Assembly (NCBI RefSeq): GCF_016805985.1
Contig: NZ_CP017661.1
Location: 1,364,001-1,428,000 of the forward strand
Source: Microbacterium sp. JZ31
GTDB taxonomy: Bacteria; Actinomycetota; Actinomycetes; Actinomycetales; Microbacteriaceae
Length of the DNA: 64,000 bases
Direction: 5' to 3'
Shown here: positions 25,908 through 37,069 of the stretch, one piece after another
Numbering within the stretch: the stretch's first letter is position 1
How the letters are laid out: each line of letters starts with the position of its first letter
Position numbers and translations under genes: made by a program
Notes under the pieces: model-generated
What the model was told of the DNA's origin: nothing
The model's input: only the letters and a program-made list of their open reading frames with translations
Database searches by the model: none

Positions 25908-26591
25908 GTGACCTGGCCGAACCCCCGGCGGGCGACCCCCGTCGCACGCGTATCGCGCTCGGCCCTCCTCTCCAACGCGCGGCTTCTCGCGCGCGATCCG
26001 GGCGCGGTCGCCGACCTGCGGCGCGATGCCTGGGGGCACGGGATCGAGCTCGTCGCGGCGGTCGTCGCGGAGGCGGGCATCCGGTCGGTGGCGGCCGACG
26101 AGCGGGATGCGGCCGCCGTCACGTCGACCGGTCTGGCGCTCGTCCAGCGGGAACCGTCCGCCGGCGAGCTGCTCTACGGCATGCCCGGATCGGGCGGTGA
26201 GCCCGCACTGACGCTCGCGGCGCCGGTGCTGTCCACCAAGCGCCTGCTGGCCGGCGAGGGCGTCTCGTACGGATACACGCATCGGGCGCAGGCCGATACG
26301 CGCGTGGCGCTGATCGCCGGCGGGTATGCGGAGGGCGTCGTGCGCGCGCTCGGGAACCGGGTCGGCGTCGAGCTCGCGGGCGACGTGCGGCCGATCGTCG
26401 GGCGCGTGGCGATGGACGTGTGCGTGATCGACATCGGCGACGCCCCGGTGCAGCCGGGCGACGAGGCCGTCTACTTCGGCTCCGGCCTCGTGCGCGACGG
26501 GCTCGCCGCCTGGACGACCGCGACCGGTCTGACCCCCGCCGAGCTCGTGTGCGCGGTCGGGCTGCACGTCGAGCGGGAGGTGTCCGGATGA
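25908..26591 (+). CDS. Alanine racemase-like protein reduced mainly to the C-terminal domain
   Basis: A 227-aa protein, about 140 residues shorter than alanine racemase. The start keeps a trace of the first strand, LRRDAWGHG, in which the PLP-binding lysine of VVKADAYGHG is replaced by arginine. Most of the barrel is then missing. From about residue 95 the C-terminal domain is complete, with VSYGYTHRA containing the catalytic tyrosine position and VGRVAMDVCVIDIGD. On its own it should not bind PLP. The next gene has the opposite deficit, with its start codon overlapping this stop (ATGA). The arrangement looks like a split or heteromeric racemase. GTG start, leaderless pattern. Confidence 0.8.
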   Translation: MTWPNPRRATPVARVSRSALLSNARLLARDPGAVADLRRDAWGHGIELVAAVVAEAGIRSVAADERDAAAVTSTGLALVQREPSAGELLYGMPGSGGEPALTLAAPVLSTKRLLAGEGVSYGYTHRAQADTRVALIAGGYAEGVVRALGNRVGVELAGDVRPIVGRVAMDVCVIDIGDAPVQPGDEAVYFGSGLVRDGLAAWTTATGLTPAELVCAVGLHVEREVSG

Positions 26592-27619
26592 CGAGCGAGC
26601 TGCGGATCTCCCGCGCGCGCCTTGCGGCGAACATCGAGGCCGTGCGGACGCGCATCGCACCCGCCGAGCTGCTCATGGTCGTGAAGGACGACGCGTACGC
26701 GCACGGGGTCGAGGCGGTCACGGCGGTCGCGCTCGACGCGGGCGTGCGCTGGTTCGGTGCGATCGACGTCCGCAGCGCGCTGCGTGCGAAGGTTGTCGCG
26801 GGCGACGCGGCGCGCGTGTTCTGCTGGCTCACGCTCGGCGCCGAGGACGCCACCACCGCGCTGGCGGGCGGTCTCGAGCTCGGTGTCGGGGACGCGGACT
26901 ACCTCGAGCGGATCGCCGATGTCGCGCGGGAGGTGGCCGTCGTGCATCTGAAGATCGACACGGGGCTGCACCGCAACGGCGTGCGACCCGAGGACTGGCC
27001 CGCGTTCGTGGCGCGCGCCGCCGAGCTCGAGCGCGAGGGCCGCATCCGCGTCGCGGGCATCTGGAGCCACATCTCCGAGGCGAGCGACGAGGACGACGAC
27101 GTCGCTCGCGCCGCGTTCGACGCCGCGGTCGAGGTGGCTCGCGCGGCGGGGCTGAACCCGGAGGTGCGTCACCTCGCCGCGAGCGCGGCCGGCTGGGCGC
27201 GCGCGGAGTTCCGGTACGACCTCGTGCGCGTCGGGGCTTTCTGCTACGGCATCCGCTCGGCCGACGGGCCCGAGCTCCCGGGCATCGCGCCCGCCGCGAC
27301 GCTTGTGGCGCGCGTCGCCGCCGTGCACGACGGCGAGGCGGAGATCGGCCTCGGCTCCCTCGACGGCCTGCCGTCGTCGCTGAGCGGTGCGGCGTCCGTC
27401 GGGACGCCGGCGGGGGCGCGGGCGCTGCGACGCGTCGGCCTCGCGTCGAGCGTCGTGCAGGCCTGGCCCGGCGCCGCCGTGGGCGATGAGGTCGCGGTCT
27501 TCGGCCCGGGAGCGTCGGGCGAGTCGTCGTCCACGACCCTCGCCGAGGCGATCGGCACGGTCGGCGAGGAGCCTGTTCTGCGCGTGTCGCCGCTCATCCC
27601 GCGTCGCATCGTCGACTGA
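26588..27619 (+). CDS. Alanine racemase-like PLP barrel protein lacking the catalytic tyrosine motif
   Basis: A 343-aa protein with a recognisable racemase barrel. VVKDDAYAHG near residue 30 holds the PLP lysine, HLKIDTGLHRNGV near residue 120 the phosphate-binding region, and HLAASAAGW and DLVRVGAFCYGI the later barrel strands. The C-terminal part reads EIGLGSLDGLPSSLSGA and lacks the SYG-type catalytic tyrosine motif that the neighbouring 227-aa protein has. An ATGA overlap with that gene means coupled translation. Substrate is unknown; alanine or another amino acid such as ornithine, lysine or glutamate is possible. The ORF extends upstream of this ATG, but overlap and protein start favour 26588. 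Confidence 0.8.
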   Translation: MTSELRISRARLAANIEAVRTRIAPAELLMVVKDDAYAHGVEAVTAVALDAGVRWFGAIDVRSALRAKVVAGDAARVFCWLTLGAEDATTALAGGLELGVGDADYLERIADVAREVAVVHLKIDTGLHRNGVRPEDWPAFVARAAELEREGRIRVAGIWSHISEASDEDDDVARAAFDAAVEVARAAGLNPEVRHLAASAAGWARAEFRYDLVRVGAFCYGIRSADGPELPGIAPAATLVARVAAVHDGEAEIGLGSLDGLPSSLSGAASVGTPAGARALRRVGLASSVVQAWPGAAVGDEVAVFGPGASGESSSTTLAEAIGTVGEEPVLRVSPLIPRRIVD

Positions 27620-27646
27620 GCCGCGATTCGCGGCGGGCACCGGCCC

Positions 27647-27714
27647 GCGAGACCTCAACTCCGTGACGAGACATCACCGCACGGCGATGAGTCGTGCCGG
27701 ACATGAGGTCTCGC
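27647..27714. repeat. Nested inverted repeat after the racemase genes
   Basis: Outer arms GCGAGACCTCA (27647-27657) and TGAGGTCTCGC (27704-27714) are perfect. The interior contains further imperfect palindromes around CACCG and CGGCGATG. It may be a small palindromic intergenic element rather than a plain terminator. Confidence 0.5.
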
Positions 27715-27749
27715 GCCGGATGGCCGCACCCCGCGCGCACAGAACGCGC

Positions 27750-27779
27750 CCGCGGCCCCGAAGGGCGGCGGGCGCGTGA
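27750..27779. terminator. Likely bidirectional terminator
   Basis: A GCGCCCGC-type stem pairs with GCGGGCGC around CCGAAGG, between the racemase gene and the convergent DUF7455 gene. Confidence 0.55.
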
Positions 27780-27794
27780 AGCCTGTGGCTGCGG

Positions 27795-28010
27795 TCAGTC
27801 GGCCTCGTTCAGGCGCGACGTCTCGTCGTGCCACGACGTGGCGACGGCGCGCAGCTTCTCCTCGTACTTGCGGCCGTGGTGGGCGCAGAACAGCAGTTCG
27901 CTGCCGTTCACCTCGGCGGCGATGTAGGCCTGCGCTCCGCAGGAGTCGCAGCGATCCATCGCCGAGAGGCGGTAGGAGGGGGCGGGAGCTTCGGTCGTGG
28001 TCGTCATCAT
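27795..28010 (-). CDS. Small zinc-ribbon protein (DUF7455-like)
   Basis: A 71-aa protein with CDSCGAQAYIAAEVNGSELL and then FCAHHGRKYEEKL, giving a CxxC...CxxH zinc ribbon. The start is set by a strong GGAGG site just upstream of two consecutive ATGs at 28010 and 28007, so the longer frame (to 28058) is unlikely. The family is common and conserved in actinobacteria but its role is unknown. It stands alone between the racemase cluster and parE, converging on the racemases. Confidence 0.8.
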   Translation of the reverse strand: MMTTTTEAPAPSYRLSAMDRCDSCGAQAYIAAEVNGSELLFCAHHGRKYEEKLRAVATSWHDETSRLNEAD

Positions 28011-28191
28011 GTCTGCCTCCTCGTTCATCCATCCGTGCACGCTTGCGGGATGCATCACATATAACCACCCGGGGCTGGCAATCCTGCCCGGCGGGCGGCA
28101 TGTTTCGCTCAGCGCGTACGCCGGAGCCGTTCCGCCCAGACGGGAGTAGGGGAGAAGGGAGTGTCAGCGGGGCGATGTCCGCTGCCGCGGT

Positions 28192-28205
28192 TAGCATCGA
28201 AGATT
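28192..28205 (+). promoter_or_regulatory. Leaderless-type -10 element for parE
   Basis: TAGCAT is 8 nt before the parE GTG, without a Shine-Dalgarno sequence. Confidence 0.45.
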
Positions 28206-30302
<2,097 letters not shown>

Positions 30303-30411
30303 CCGACCGCTGGTGATCAGTTCGCGCTTAGCGCGGTAAGGCGGGAGTCGTATGCGGACGCCCTTGTGCTGAACGACCCGGCGATCGGATGGCGAGCGCG
30401 GGATCCGGTGC

Positions 30412-30990
30412 TCAGCCACGTCCGTCGCGGCCGGCGAAGGAGTCTCTCGGTCGGATGAGCCGGGGCGCCGCAGGATCGGTGTTGTCGATGACATGCGTCG
30501 CGCGCGTCCACGGACGCGCGGCCGCGAAGTACAGCCGCTGGCCTTCGACATAACGTCGCATCGAGGGGTGATCAGGATCGGGATGTGTTCCGTCACGGAC
30601 CGCCATCCGCCGCGCCGTTTCGGCGAAAGGGACGTCGAGGAAGACCGACAGGTCCCACAGCCCGGCAAGACCGTCGCGTTGGAGGAACATGCCCTCGACG
30701 ATCGCGAGCGTGTCACGCGGCGTCTCCGCTATGCGCCGACGGAATGCCGGGTAGTCGTAGGTGTCGAGCCAGAAGCCGAGCGGTGACCAGCGCCCGCGCG
30801 CGTGACGGATCCCGGGCGGATTGAGGAAGTCGTCGAGATGGATGATGCTGGAGCGCCGTCTCACGAGACGATCGCGCAGTTCGCGGGCGAACGTCGTCTT
30901 TCCACTGCCATCGACGCCGTCGATCGCCACGATGGCGGGAGGCGCTGTCGCCGACATGATCTCCGCGACGAGCGCGTCGAGGGCGTCCAC
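30412..30990 (-). CDS. Uridine kinase-like P-loop kinase
   Basis: A 192-aa P-loop NTPase. The Walker A motif GVDGSGKTTFARELRD is near residue 23, and HLDDFLNPPG near residue 50 is the equivalent of the uridine kinase switch region. FVLD-like ending strands and DPDHPSMRRYVEGQ follow. This fits the nucleoside or small-molecule kinase group of uridine kinase relatives; the true substrate is unknown. It follows the TauE gene after 6 bp on the minus strand and is likely cotranscribed with it and parC. The parE gene converges from the left. Confidence 0.82.
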   Translation of the reverse strand: MDALDALVAEIMSATAPPAIVAIDGVDGSGKTTFARELRDRLVRRRSSIIHLDDFLNPPGIRHARGRWSPLGFWLDTYDYPAFRRRIAETPRDTLAIVEGMFLQRDGLAGLWDLSVFLDVPFAETARRMAVRDGTHPDPDHPSMRRYVEGQRLYFAAARPWTRATHVIDNTDPAAPRLIRPRDSFAGRDGRG

Positions 30991-30996
30991 GTTCGT

Positions 30997-31752
30997 TCAG
31001 CCCGCGATCAGGGCGGCGACGCCGGACCAGAGCACGGAGATTCCGCCGAGCAGCGAGATCAGCAGGATGATCGCGCGCGCGGTGCGCTCCGGGAGCCGGC
31101 CTGCCAGCCGGTCGCCGAGGAACACGCCCGCGACAAGCGGAGCGCTGACCACCAGCCACGCCCACCACGGCCACGGCAGCGCGCCGGCGGGATCGAGGAG
31201 CGTCTTGCTCACCACGGTCGTGACGCTGAGCACGAAGAAGAACGGCTGAAGCGCGGCGGCATAGGCGCGCTGCGGCCAGTCGCCGACCGCGCCGTACAGG
31301 CCGAGCACCGGGGCGCCCACGCCCACGGAGCCGTTCAGCAGGCCGGCGACCGCACCGGTCACGGCGACCGGGACGTCGCCCTCGAGGGGTCTCTCGCTGC
31401 GGCGCATCCACACGGACAGCGCGACGCCCGCCAGGATCAGCACGCCCACGACCGTCTTCAGCACCGCGTCGTCGGCCGACGTCGCGATGAGGATGCCCGG
31501 CACGACGCCGGCGAGCGCCGGAAGCAGCAGCCAGATCAGGCGTCGCCACTGGACGAGCCGCCATACCTGCGCCAGCACGATGATGGACGTGAGCGCGCCC
31601 AGCACGTTCACCGCCGTGACCGCCGGGAGCGGGCCGAGCACGAGGACCAGCACGGGCACCGTCACCAGGCCGAAGCCCATGCCGAGCGCACGCTGCCCCA
31701 CGGCGCCCACGAGGGACGCGACGCAGATCGCGACGAACCCGAGCAGCTCCAT
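30997..31752 (-). CDS. TauE/SafE-family membrane transporter
   Basis: A 251-aa integral membrane protein with about eight hydrophobic segments. The family moves sulfur oxyanions or related small anions across the membrane. Features are the opening ICVASLVGAVGQRALGMGFG, the repeat GAVAGLLNGSVGVGAPVLGL near the middle, and FLGDRLAGRLPE near the end. The substrate is not readable from sequence; sulfite and sulfonates are only family-wide guesses. It starts 10 bp after parC on the same strand, so all three minus-strand genes may share an mRNA. Confidence 0.88.
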   Translation of the reverse strand: MELLGFVAICVASLVGAVGQRALGMGFGLVTVPVLVLVLGPLPAVTAVNVLGALTSIIVLAQVWRLVQWRRLIWLLLPALAGVVPGILIATSADDAVLKTVVGVLILAGVALSVWMRRSERPLEGDVPVAVTGAVAGLLNGSVGVGAPVLGLYGAVGDWPQRAYAAALQPFFFVLSVTTVVSKTLLDPAGALPWPWWAWLVVSAPLVAGVFLGDRLAGRLPERTARAIILLISLLGGISVLWSGVAALIAG

Positions 31753-31762
31753 GAGAGGCGGA

Positions 31763-34216
31763 TCAGCGCAGCGTGCGCCCGATGGATCCGATCACGGCTT
31801 CGAGCGGCTGACCCGACGCGTCGCGGCGGGCGAGGGACTCGGGGAGCTTGCGCACCGCGCCCGTGGGGTCGACCGCGCGGGCCGGATCCGGGCCCACCCA
31901 GGCGAGCGTCAGCCGGTCCTCGCCCTTCAGGAACGCGTGTGCGCGGACGCCGCCGGTCGCGCGGCCCTTCGCGGGGAACTCGGAGAAGTCGGTGATCTTC
32001 GCCCGACCGGTGTCGGTGCCCGGGATCGCCGCGGTCGAGCCCGACACGGTCACGACGATGTTCTCGTCACCGGTCGCGGCGCCGAAGAAGATCGCCTCGG
32101 CCTTCGCCCCGAGCTTGACCCCCGCCATGCCGCCGGCGGGCGCGCCCTGCGGACGCACGGCCGACGCTGCGAAGCGCAGCAGCTGCGCGTCGGACGTCAC
32201 GAACACCAGCTCGGCGTCATCCGCCGCCGGCGCGGAGCCGACGACCGTGTCCCCGGCCTTGAGCCCGATGATCTCGAGCTCCGGCTTGGGGGGAAGCGCC
32301 GAGGGCACGATGCGCTTGACGATTCCCTGCGCCGTGCCGAGCGCGAGCGGGGTGTCGTCGTCGAGCCGCACGAGCCCGACGATCCGCTCGTTCCTGTCCG
32401 TGAGACCGATGTAGTCGTGCAGCTTCACGCCGACGCCGAGCTGCACCGAGTTCGCGGGGACGGACGGCAGGTCGACCGGGTGGAAGCGCACCAGGCGACC
32501 CTTCGAGGTGATCGCGCCGGCCTCGCCGCGGATCGTCGCGGTGACGGTCGCGAGGATCGCGTCGTGCTTGCTGCGGCGCGCGGGTGCCTGCAGCAGCTGG
32601 CCCTCGGGGACCTCGACACGCACCGCACGTCCGGTCGTCGACAGCGCGATCGTCGTCGGCCCGTCGGCGATCTGCAGATCCGGCTCGCCCTTGCGCGGGC
32701 GGGGAGCTGCGGGCTTGCCGTTCATGAGCAGCGTGCGGCGAGGGGTGGCGTGCTTCTCGGCCGTCTCGTCGAGCTCGAGCGCGACCTGCTTGCGCAGCAG
32801 CACGTCCGAGCCGAGCAGCTCCTCGAGCGCCGCGATCTCGGCCAGCAGAGCGTCGCGCTCCTGCTCCAGCTCGATGCGCGAGAACTTCGTGAGGCGGCGC
32901 AGGCGCAGCTCGAGGATGTACTCCGCCTGGACGTCGTCGAGGTCGAACACCGTGCACAGGCGCGTGCGCGCCTGCTCGGACGTGTCGGACGAGCGGATGA
33001 CCTGGATCACCTCGTCGATGTCCAGGATCGCGATCAGCAGACCGGACACGAGGTGCAGCCGCTCGCGGCGGCGGTCCAGGCGATAACGGCTGCGGCGCGT
33101 GACGACCTCGAGGCGGTGGTCGATGTAGACGCGCAGCAGCTCCTTGAGCCCGAGCGTGCGCGGCTGCCCGTCGACGAGCGCGACGTTGTTGATGCTGAAG
33201 GAGTCCTCCAGCGGCGTGAGCTTGTACAGCAGCTCGAGCACGGCGTTCGGGTCGAAGCCCGTCTTGACGCCGATCACGAGGCGTAGGCCGTTGTTGCGGT
33301 CGGTCAGGTCGGCGACGTCGCTGATGCCCTGCAGCTTCTTGGACTGCACGGCGTCCTTGAGCTTCTCGATGACGCGCTCCGGGCCGACCATGTACGGCAG
33401 CTGCGTGACGACGATGCCGGTCTTGCGCGGCGCGATCTGCTCGATCGACACCTTGCCGCGCAGCTTGAACGCGCCGCGCCCGGTCTCGTACGCATCGCGC
33501 ACGCCGTCGAGCCCGACGAGGATGCCGCCCGAGGGGAAGTCAGGTCCGGGCACGAACTCCATGAGCTCGGCCGTCGTCGCCTCGGGGTGCTCGAGTAGAT
33601 GCGTCGCAGCCGCGACGACCTCGCTGAGGTTGTGCGGCGCCATGTTCGTCGCCATGCCGACCGCGATGCCGCTCGCGCCGTTCACGAGCAGGTTCGGGTA
33701 GGCGGCGGGTAGCACGGACGGCTGCTGGAACTGGCCGTCGTAGTTCGGGATGAAGTCGACGACGTCCTCGTCGAGGTTCTCCGTCAGCGACAGGGCGGGG
33801 GAGGCGAGGCGCGCCTCCGTGTACCGCGCGGCCGCGGGCCCGTCGTCGAGCGATCCGAAGTTGCCGTGCCCGTCCACGAGCGGCACGCGCAGGGCCCAGT
33901 TCTGCGCGAGACGCACGAGCGCGTCGTAGATCGCGGTGTCGCCGTGCGGGTGGAGCTTTCCCATCACCTCGCCGACGACGCGCGCGCTCTTGACGTGGCC
34001 GCGGTCGGGCCGCAGGCCCATCTCGGCCATCTGGTACAGGATGCGCCGCTGCACGGGCTTGAGACCGTCGCGCGCGTCGGGGAGGGCGCGCGAGTAGATG
34101 ACCGAGTAGGCGTACTCGAGGTACGACCCCTGCATCTCCTGCTCGAGGTCGATGTCCTCGATGCGCTCGTCGACCGGTTCCGTCGAGCTCGGGGAGGCGG
34201 AGGACTTTCGGGCCAT
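31763..34216 (-). CDS. parC: DNA topoisomerase IV subunit A
   Basis: The DNA-cleaving subunit, 817 aa. The N-terminal winged-helix and tower region contains [18 protein letters not shown] near residue 42 and the catalytic tyrosine in AARYTEARL near residue 128. The C-terminal half is a beta-propeller. I see no GyrA-box (QRRGGKG), which argues for topoisomerase IV rather than gyrase. The partner ParE is encoded on the opposite strand at 28206-30302. ATG at 34216. Sister-chromosome separation is the family role. Convergent parE and parC with TauE and kinase genes between them is unusual compared with the close parE/parC order in many genomes. Confidence 0.93.
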   Translation of the reverse strand: MARKSSASPSSTEPVDERIEDIDLEQEMQGSYLEYAYSVIYSRALPDARDGLKPVQRRILYQMAEMGLRPDRGHVKSARVVGEVMGKLHPHGDTAIYDALVRLAQNWALRVPLVDGHGNFGSLDDGPAAARYTEARLASPALSLTENLDEDVVDFIPNYDGQFQQPSVLPAAYPNLLVNGASGIAVGMATNMAPHNLSEVVAAATHLLEHPEATTAELMEFVPGPDFPSGGILVGLDGVRDAYETGRGAFKLRGKVSIEQIAPRKTGIVVTQLPYMVGPERVIEKLKDAVQSKKLQGISDVADLTDRNNGLRLVIGVKTGFDPNAVLELLYKLTPLEDSFSINNVALVDGQPRTLGLKELLRVYIDHRLEVVTRRSRYRLDRRRERLHLVSGLLIAILDIDEVIQVIRSSDTSEQARTRLCTVFDLDDVQAEYILELRLRRLTKFSRIELEQERDALLAEIAALEELLGSDVLLRKQVALELDETAEKHATPRRTLLMNGKPAAPRPRKGEPDLQIADGPTTIALSTTGRAVRVEVPEGQLLQAPARRSKHDAILATVTATIRGEAGAITSKGRLVRFHPVDLPSVPANSVQLGVGVKLHDYIGLTDRNERIVGLVRLDDDTPLALGTAQGIVKRIVPSALPPKPELEIIGLKAGDTVVGSAPAADDAELVFVTSDAQLLRFAASAVRPQGAPAGGMAGVKLGAKAEAIFFGAATGDENIVVTVSGSTAAIPGTDTGRAKITDFSEFPAKGRATGGVRAHAFLKGEDRLTLAWVGPDPARAVDPTGAVRKLPESLARRDASGQPLEAVIGSIGRTLR

Positions 34217-34311
34217 GCTTCTCTTTCTCGGAGCGCCTCCGTGCGGAGGAGCGGCGGGCTCCGGGCTCGGGCCCCGGAGCGGGCGAAGCGCGTTGTGCGA
34301 GACTTGCCCGG

Positions 34312-35436
34312 ATGCCCCCCATCGTACCGACGGCGCCCGCTTCGGCCCGGAGCCTCACCGGAGTTGCGCCGGAGATCCTGCGGTCGCTGTCCGGCACGTC
34401 CGACTGGCTGCGCCCCGCCGGATCCGCGGTGCTGTTCGTGATCGACGGGCTGGGTGCGCAGCAGCTGCGGACGCACGCGGGGCACGCCCGGCGGCTGTCG
34501 TCCCTCGGCGGGCGGAAGGACGTCGCGCGCACGGTGTTCCCGTCGACGACGGCCGCCGCGCTGTCGTCCATCCTGACGGGATCGGATCCGGGGCAGCACG
34601 GGCTCGTCGGCTACCGCGTCATGGACCCGGATCGCGGACGGCTCGCGAATCAGCTGAACGGCTACGAGCGGGACGGGCTCGACCCCGCGACGTGGCAGCG
34701 GCGCCCGACGGTGTTCGAGCGCGCGGGCGCGGAGGGCCGCCGGGCGTTCGCCGTCGGGCTCGCGGAGTACGCGACGACGGGCCTGACGGCGGCGATCCTG
34801 CGGGGCGCCGAGTACGTCGCGTCGGACGACGTCCGGATGCGCGTGCGACTCGCGTACGAACTCGCGGCGCGGGAGCCGGGCTCGCTCGTGTACTGCTACC
34901 TCCCGGAGGTCGACAAGGCAGGTCACCGGCGCGGCGTCGACTCGGAGGCGTGGATCGCGGCGCTCGAGGACATCGACGCGGCGTTCGCAGCCCCCGTGCC
35001 GCCCGGCGTCGGGGCCGTCGTGACGGCCGATCACGGCATGGTCGACGTGCCGCGCCACCGGCACGTCCTGCTGGGCGAGAAGGACCCGCGGCTGGACGGC
35101 GTCGCGCACCTGGGTGGCGAGCCGCGCCTGCTGCACGTGTATCTGGAGGACGGCGTGGACATCCGGGAGGCCGCCGCCGTGTGGGAATCGGTGTCGGGAC
35201 GGACGGCCGATGTCGCGACGCGCGACGAGGCGATCGCCGGCGGGCTGTTCGGCACGGTCGCCGACGACATCCGGCCGCGGATCGGCGACCTCCTCGTGGC
35301 CGCGCGCGGCACGTGGGCGTTCTACGACGACCGGCTCGAGGACAAGCGCGCACAGGACATGGTCGGCCAGCACGGCTCGGTCACGCCCGAGGAGCTTATG
35401 GTCCCGCTGCTGCGGCTCGGCGCCTACGCCGGCTGA
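34312..35436 (+). CDS. Alkaline phosphatase-superfamily phosphodiesterase
   Basis: A 374-aa member of the nucleotide pyrophosphatase/phosphodiesterase type of the alkaline phosphatase superfamily. The first metal-binding Asp is in [12 protein letters not shown] near residue 44, the nucleophile threonine in [11 protein letters not shown] near residue 78, and the second metal site in [10 protein letters not shown] near residue 240. It has no obvious signal peptide, so it is probably cytoplasmic. Substrate unknown; nucleotides or phosphodiesters are typical. It is divergent from parC with 95 bp between, and converges on sepH. This gene and sepH are often adjacent in related genomes, which suggests a shared cellular context. 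Confidence 0.87.
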   Translation: MPPIVPTAPASARSLTGVAPEILRSLSGTSDWLRPAGSAVLFVIDGLGAQQLRTHAGHARRLSSLGGRKDVARTVFPSTTAAALSSILTGSDPGQHGLVGYRVMDPDRGRLANQLNGYERDGLDPATWQRRPTVFERAGAEGRRAFAVGLAEYATTGLTAAILRGAEYVASDDVRMRVRLAYELAAREPGSLVYCYLPEVDKAGHRRGVDSEAWIAALEDIDAAFAAPVPPGVGAVVTADHGMVDVPRHRHVLLGEKDPRLDGVAHLGGEPRLLHVYLEDGVDIREAAAVWESVSGRTADVATRDEAIAGGLFGTVADDIRPRIGDLLVAARGTWAFYDDRLEDKRAQDMVGQHGSVTPEELMVPLLRLGAYAG

Positions 35437-35475
35437 GCGCCGCGCCGCGATCGCGCGGCCGGCACCGCGGGGACG

Positions 35476-36531
35476 TCAGTCGTCGCTGCGCGCGCCGAAG
35501 ACGATCTCATCCCAGGACGGCATCGAGGCCCGGCCGCGACGGCGCGGGGTCTCCTCGCTCTCGGCCGGGGTCTCGTCCTGGCCCTGCGTCTGCTCGGGGG
35601 TCGCATCGAACAGCGCGACGGGCGCGCGGCGCTCGCCCTCGGCCGCACCGCCTGCCGGGTGATCCGACGTGCGGTCGACGAGCTCCGTGTCGAACGCGGG
35701 GGCGGGCTCGCGCTGACCGCGCCGACGGCGCAGGGCCTCGAGCAGGTCGGCCGTGTCGGAGCTGGCGCTCTGCGATGCCGGCGCCCGCTTGGTGGCGAAG
35801 TCGCGGACCGTGGGGGAGGACTCGTGCTCCGGCTGCGGCTCGGGCAGACGACGTGGGCCGAACGCGCCCGAGTCGAAGCGGTCCTCCTCCCTCTCGTCCT
35901 CCGAGCCGTTCCCCTGCAGGGGAGCGACCGTGTCGAGAGCGCGCAGGCGCGGGATCAGCCCCTCGGGCATCGGTCCCTGGCGGGACAGCTGCGTCGCGTC
36001 GCCGTTCAGCGGCGACAGCGCGCTGCGGCGCGGCTCGAAGCTCCAGCGCGCGTCGTGGTCGACGTCGTTCGCCGTGAACTCGAGTTTGACGATCCAGCCC
36101 GAGGACTCCTTCCAACTCGTCCAGCGCTCGCCCGTCGCGCCCAGCTCGGCGAGCTTGGCGCGGATCGCGATGCCGAACGTGGGGTTCTCGTCCTGCTCCA
36201 GCTCGATGCCCATCAGCACCGGCACCGCGAGCGCCTGGCCGACGACGTGCTCGCGCTCGGCGAGCACGGGTCCCTCGAAGCGCCGGATGTCCTCCACACG
36301 CGCGCCGAGCAGCGCGGCGACGTCCTCCGCCGACATGCCGGATCGGATGTGCGCCTGGATCTCGCGCGGGCTCGGCAGCGGAGCGCGCGGCTCGGCGGGC
36401 GCCTGATCGCGCTGGGCCCGGCGGATCTCGGAGCGCAGCACGTCGTCGATCGCGAGCGTGAAGCGCTGCCCGGCCTCGGTGGCCAGGACGAGCCGGCCGT
36501 CCTCGTGTCCGATGATGGTGAGCGATTCCAT
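35476..36531 (-). CDS. sepH: Septation protein SepH (DUF3071)
   Basis: SepH helps assemble the FtsZ ring in actinobacteria. This 351-aa protein has the DUF3071 start LTIIGHEDGRLVLATEAGQR. A helix-turn-helix-like core with SPREIQAHIRSGMSAEDVAA near residue 65 is the part shown in the family to act on FtsZ. A later conserved stretch is WSFEPRRSALSPLNG. The remaining 170 residues are a disordered charged tail ending in a conserved MPSWDEIVFG motif. The start at 36531 is set by GAGGAGG seven bases before the ATG; an upstream in-frame ATG would leave no spacing. It converges on the phosphodiesterase gene. Confidence 0.94.
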   Translation of the reverse strand: MESLTIIGHEDGRLVLATEAGQRFTLAIDDVLRSEIRRAQRDQAPAEPRAPLPSPREIQAHIRSGMSAEDVAALLGARVEDIRRFEGPVLAEREHVVGQALAVPVLMGIELEQDENPTFGIAIRAKLAELGATGERWTSWKESSGWIVKLEFTANDVDHDARWSFEPRRSALSPLNGDATQLSRQGPMPEGLIPRLRALDTVAPLQGNGSEDEREEDRFDSGAFGPRRLPEPQPEHESSPTVRDFATKRAPASQSASSDTADLLEALRRRRGQREPAPAFDTELVDRTSDHPAGGAAEGERRAPVALFDATPEQTQGQDETPAESEETPRRRGRASMPSWDEIVFGARSDD

Positions 36532-36772
36532 GCCCATCCTCCTCTGGCTCGCCCCTGTCGCCGCTGCAGGACAGCGGCCCGCCGCTGCATCACGACGTCG
36601 CCATGGTTTCACGGGCGGGGCCGAACGGCGGGAATAGAACGGGCGTGCCGCGAGTTTCGACACCAGCACGCCGACGCATTTGCATAACGCGCGACGGCCG
36701 TGCAGACTATCGCCGCTCCGCCGCACGGCGGAGACCGCACCACAGCTGATGAAAGAAGCGTGACCCACTCAC

Positions 36773-37069
36773 ATGGCAACCGATTACGACGCCCCGCGCA
36801 AGACCGAGGACGACGGCAATGAGTCGATCGAGGCGCTGAAGGCGCGTGTCCCCGACACCATGTCGGGTTCGGTGGACGTGGAGGACGCGGACAACCCCTC
36901 CAGCTTCGACCTCCCGGGCGCCGACCTCTCGAACGTCGAGCTCGACGTCGTCGTGCTCCCGCCGCAGGAGGACGAGTTCACCTGCATGAACTGTTTCCTG
37001 GTGAAGCACCGCTCGCAGATCGATCACGAGGACGCCGCGGGCCCGATCTGCCGCGACTGCTCGCACTGA
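36773..37069 (+). CDS. DUF4193 zinc-binding protein
   Basis: A 98-aa actinobacteria-specific protein. The acidic N-terminal half contains DDGNESIEALKARVPD. The C-terminal half carries a four-cysteine zinc knuckle: TCMNCFLVKHRSQIDHED then GPICRDC. AAAGAAG precedes the ATG. The family often lies between sepH and dut in this order. It is thought to be related to cell-envelope or transcription functions (RbpA-like in shape), but no function is proven. It is convergent with DUF3093, their ends meeting at 37069/37070. Confidence 0.88.
   Translation: MATDYDAPRKTEDDGNESIEALKARVPDTMSGSVDVEDADNPSSFDLPGADLSNVELDVVVLPPQEDEFTCMNCFLVKHRSQIDHEDAAGPICRDCSH

Noticed and set aside
36532-36768. N-terminal extension of SepH to 36768
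   Set aside because: The extension has no similarity to the family and the GAGGAGG site favours the start at 36531.
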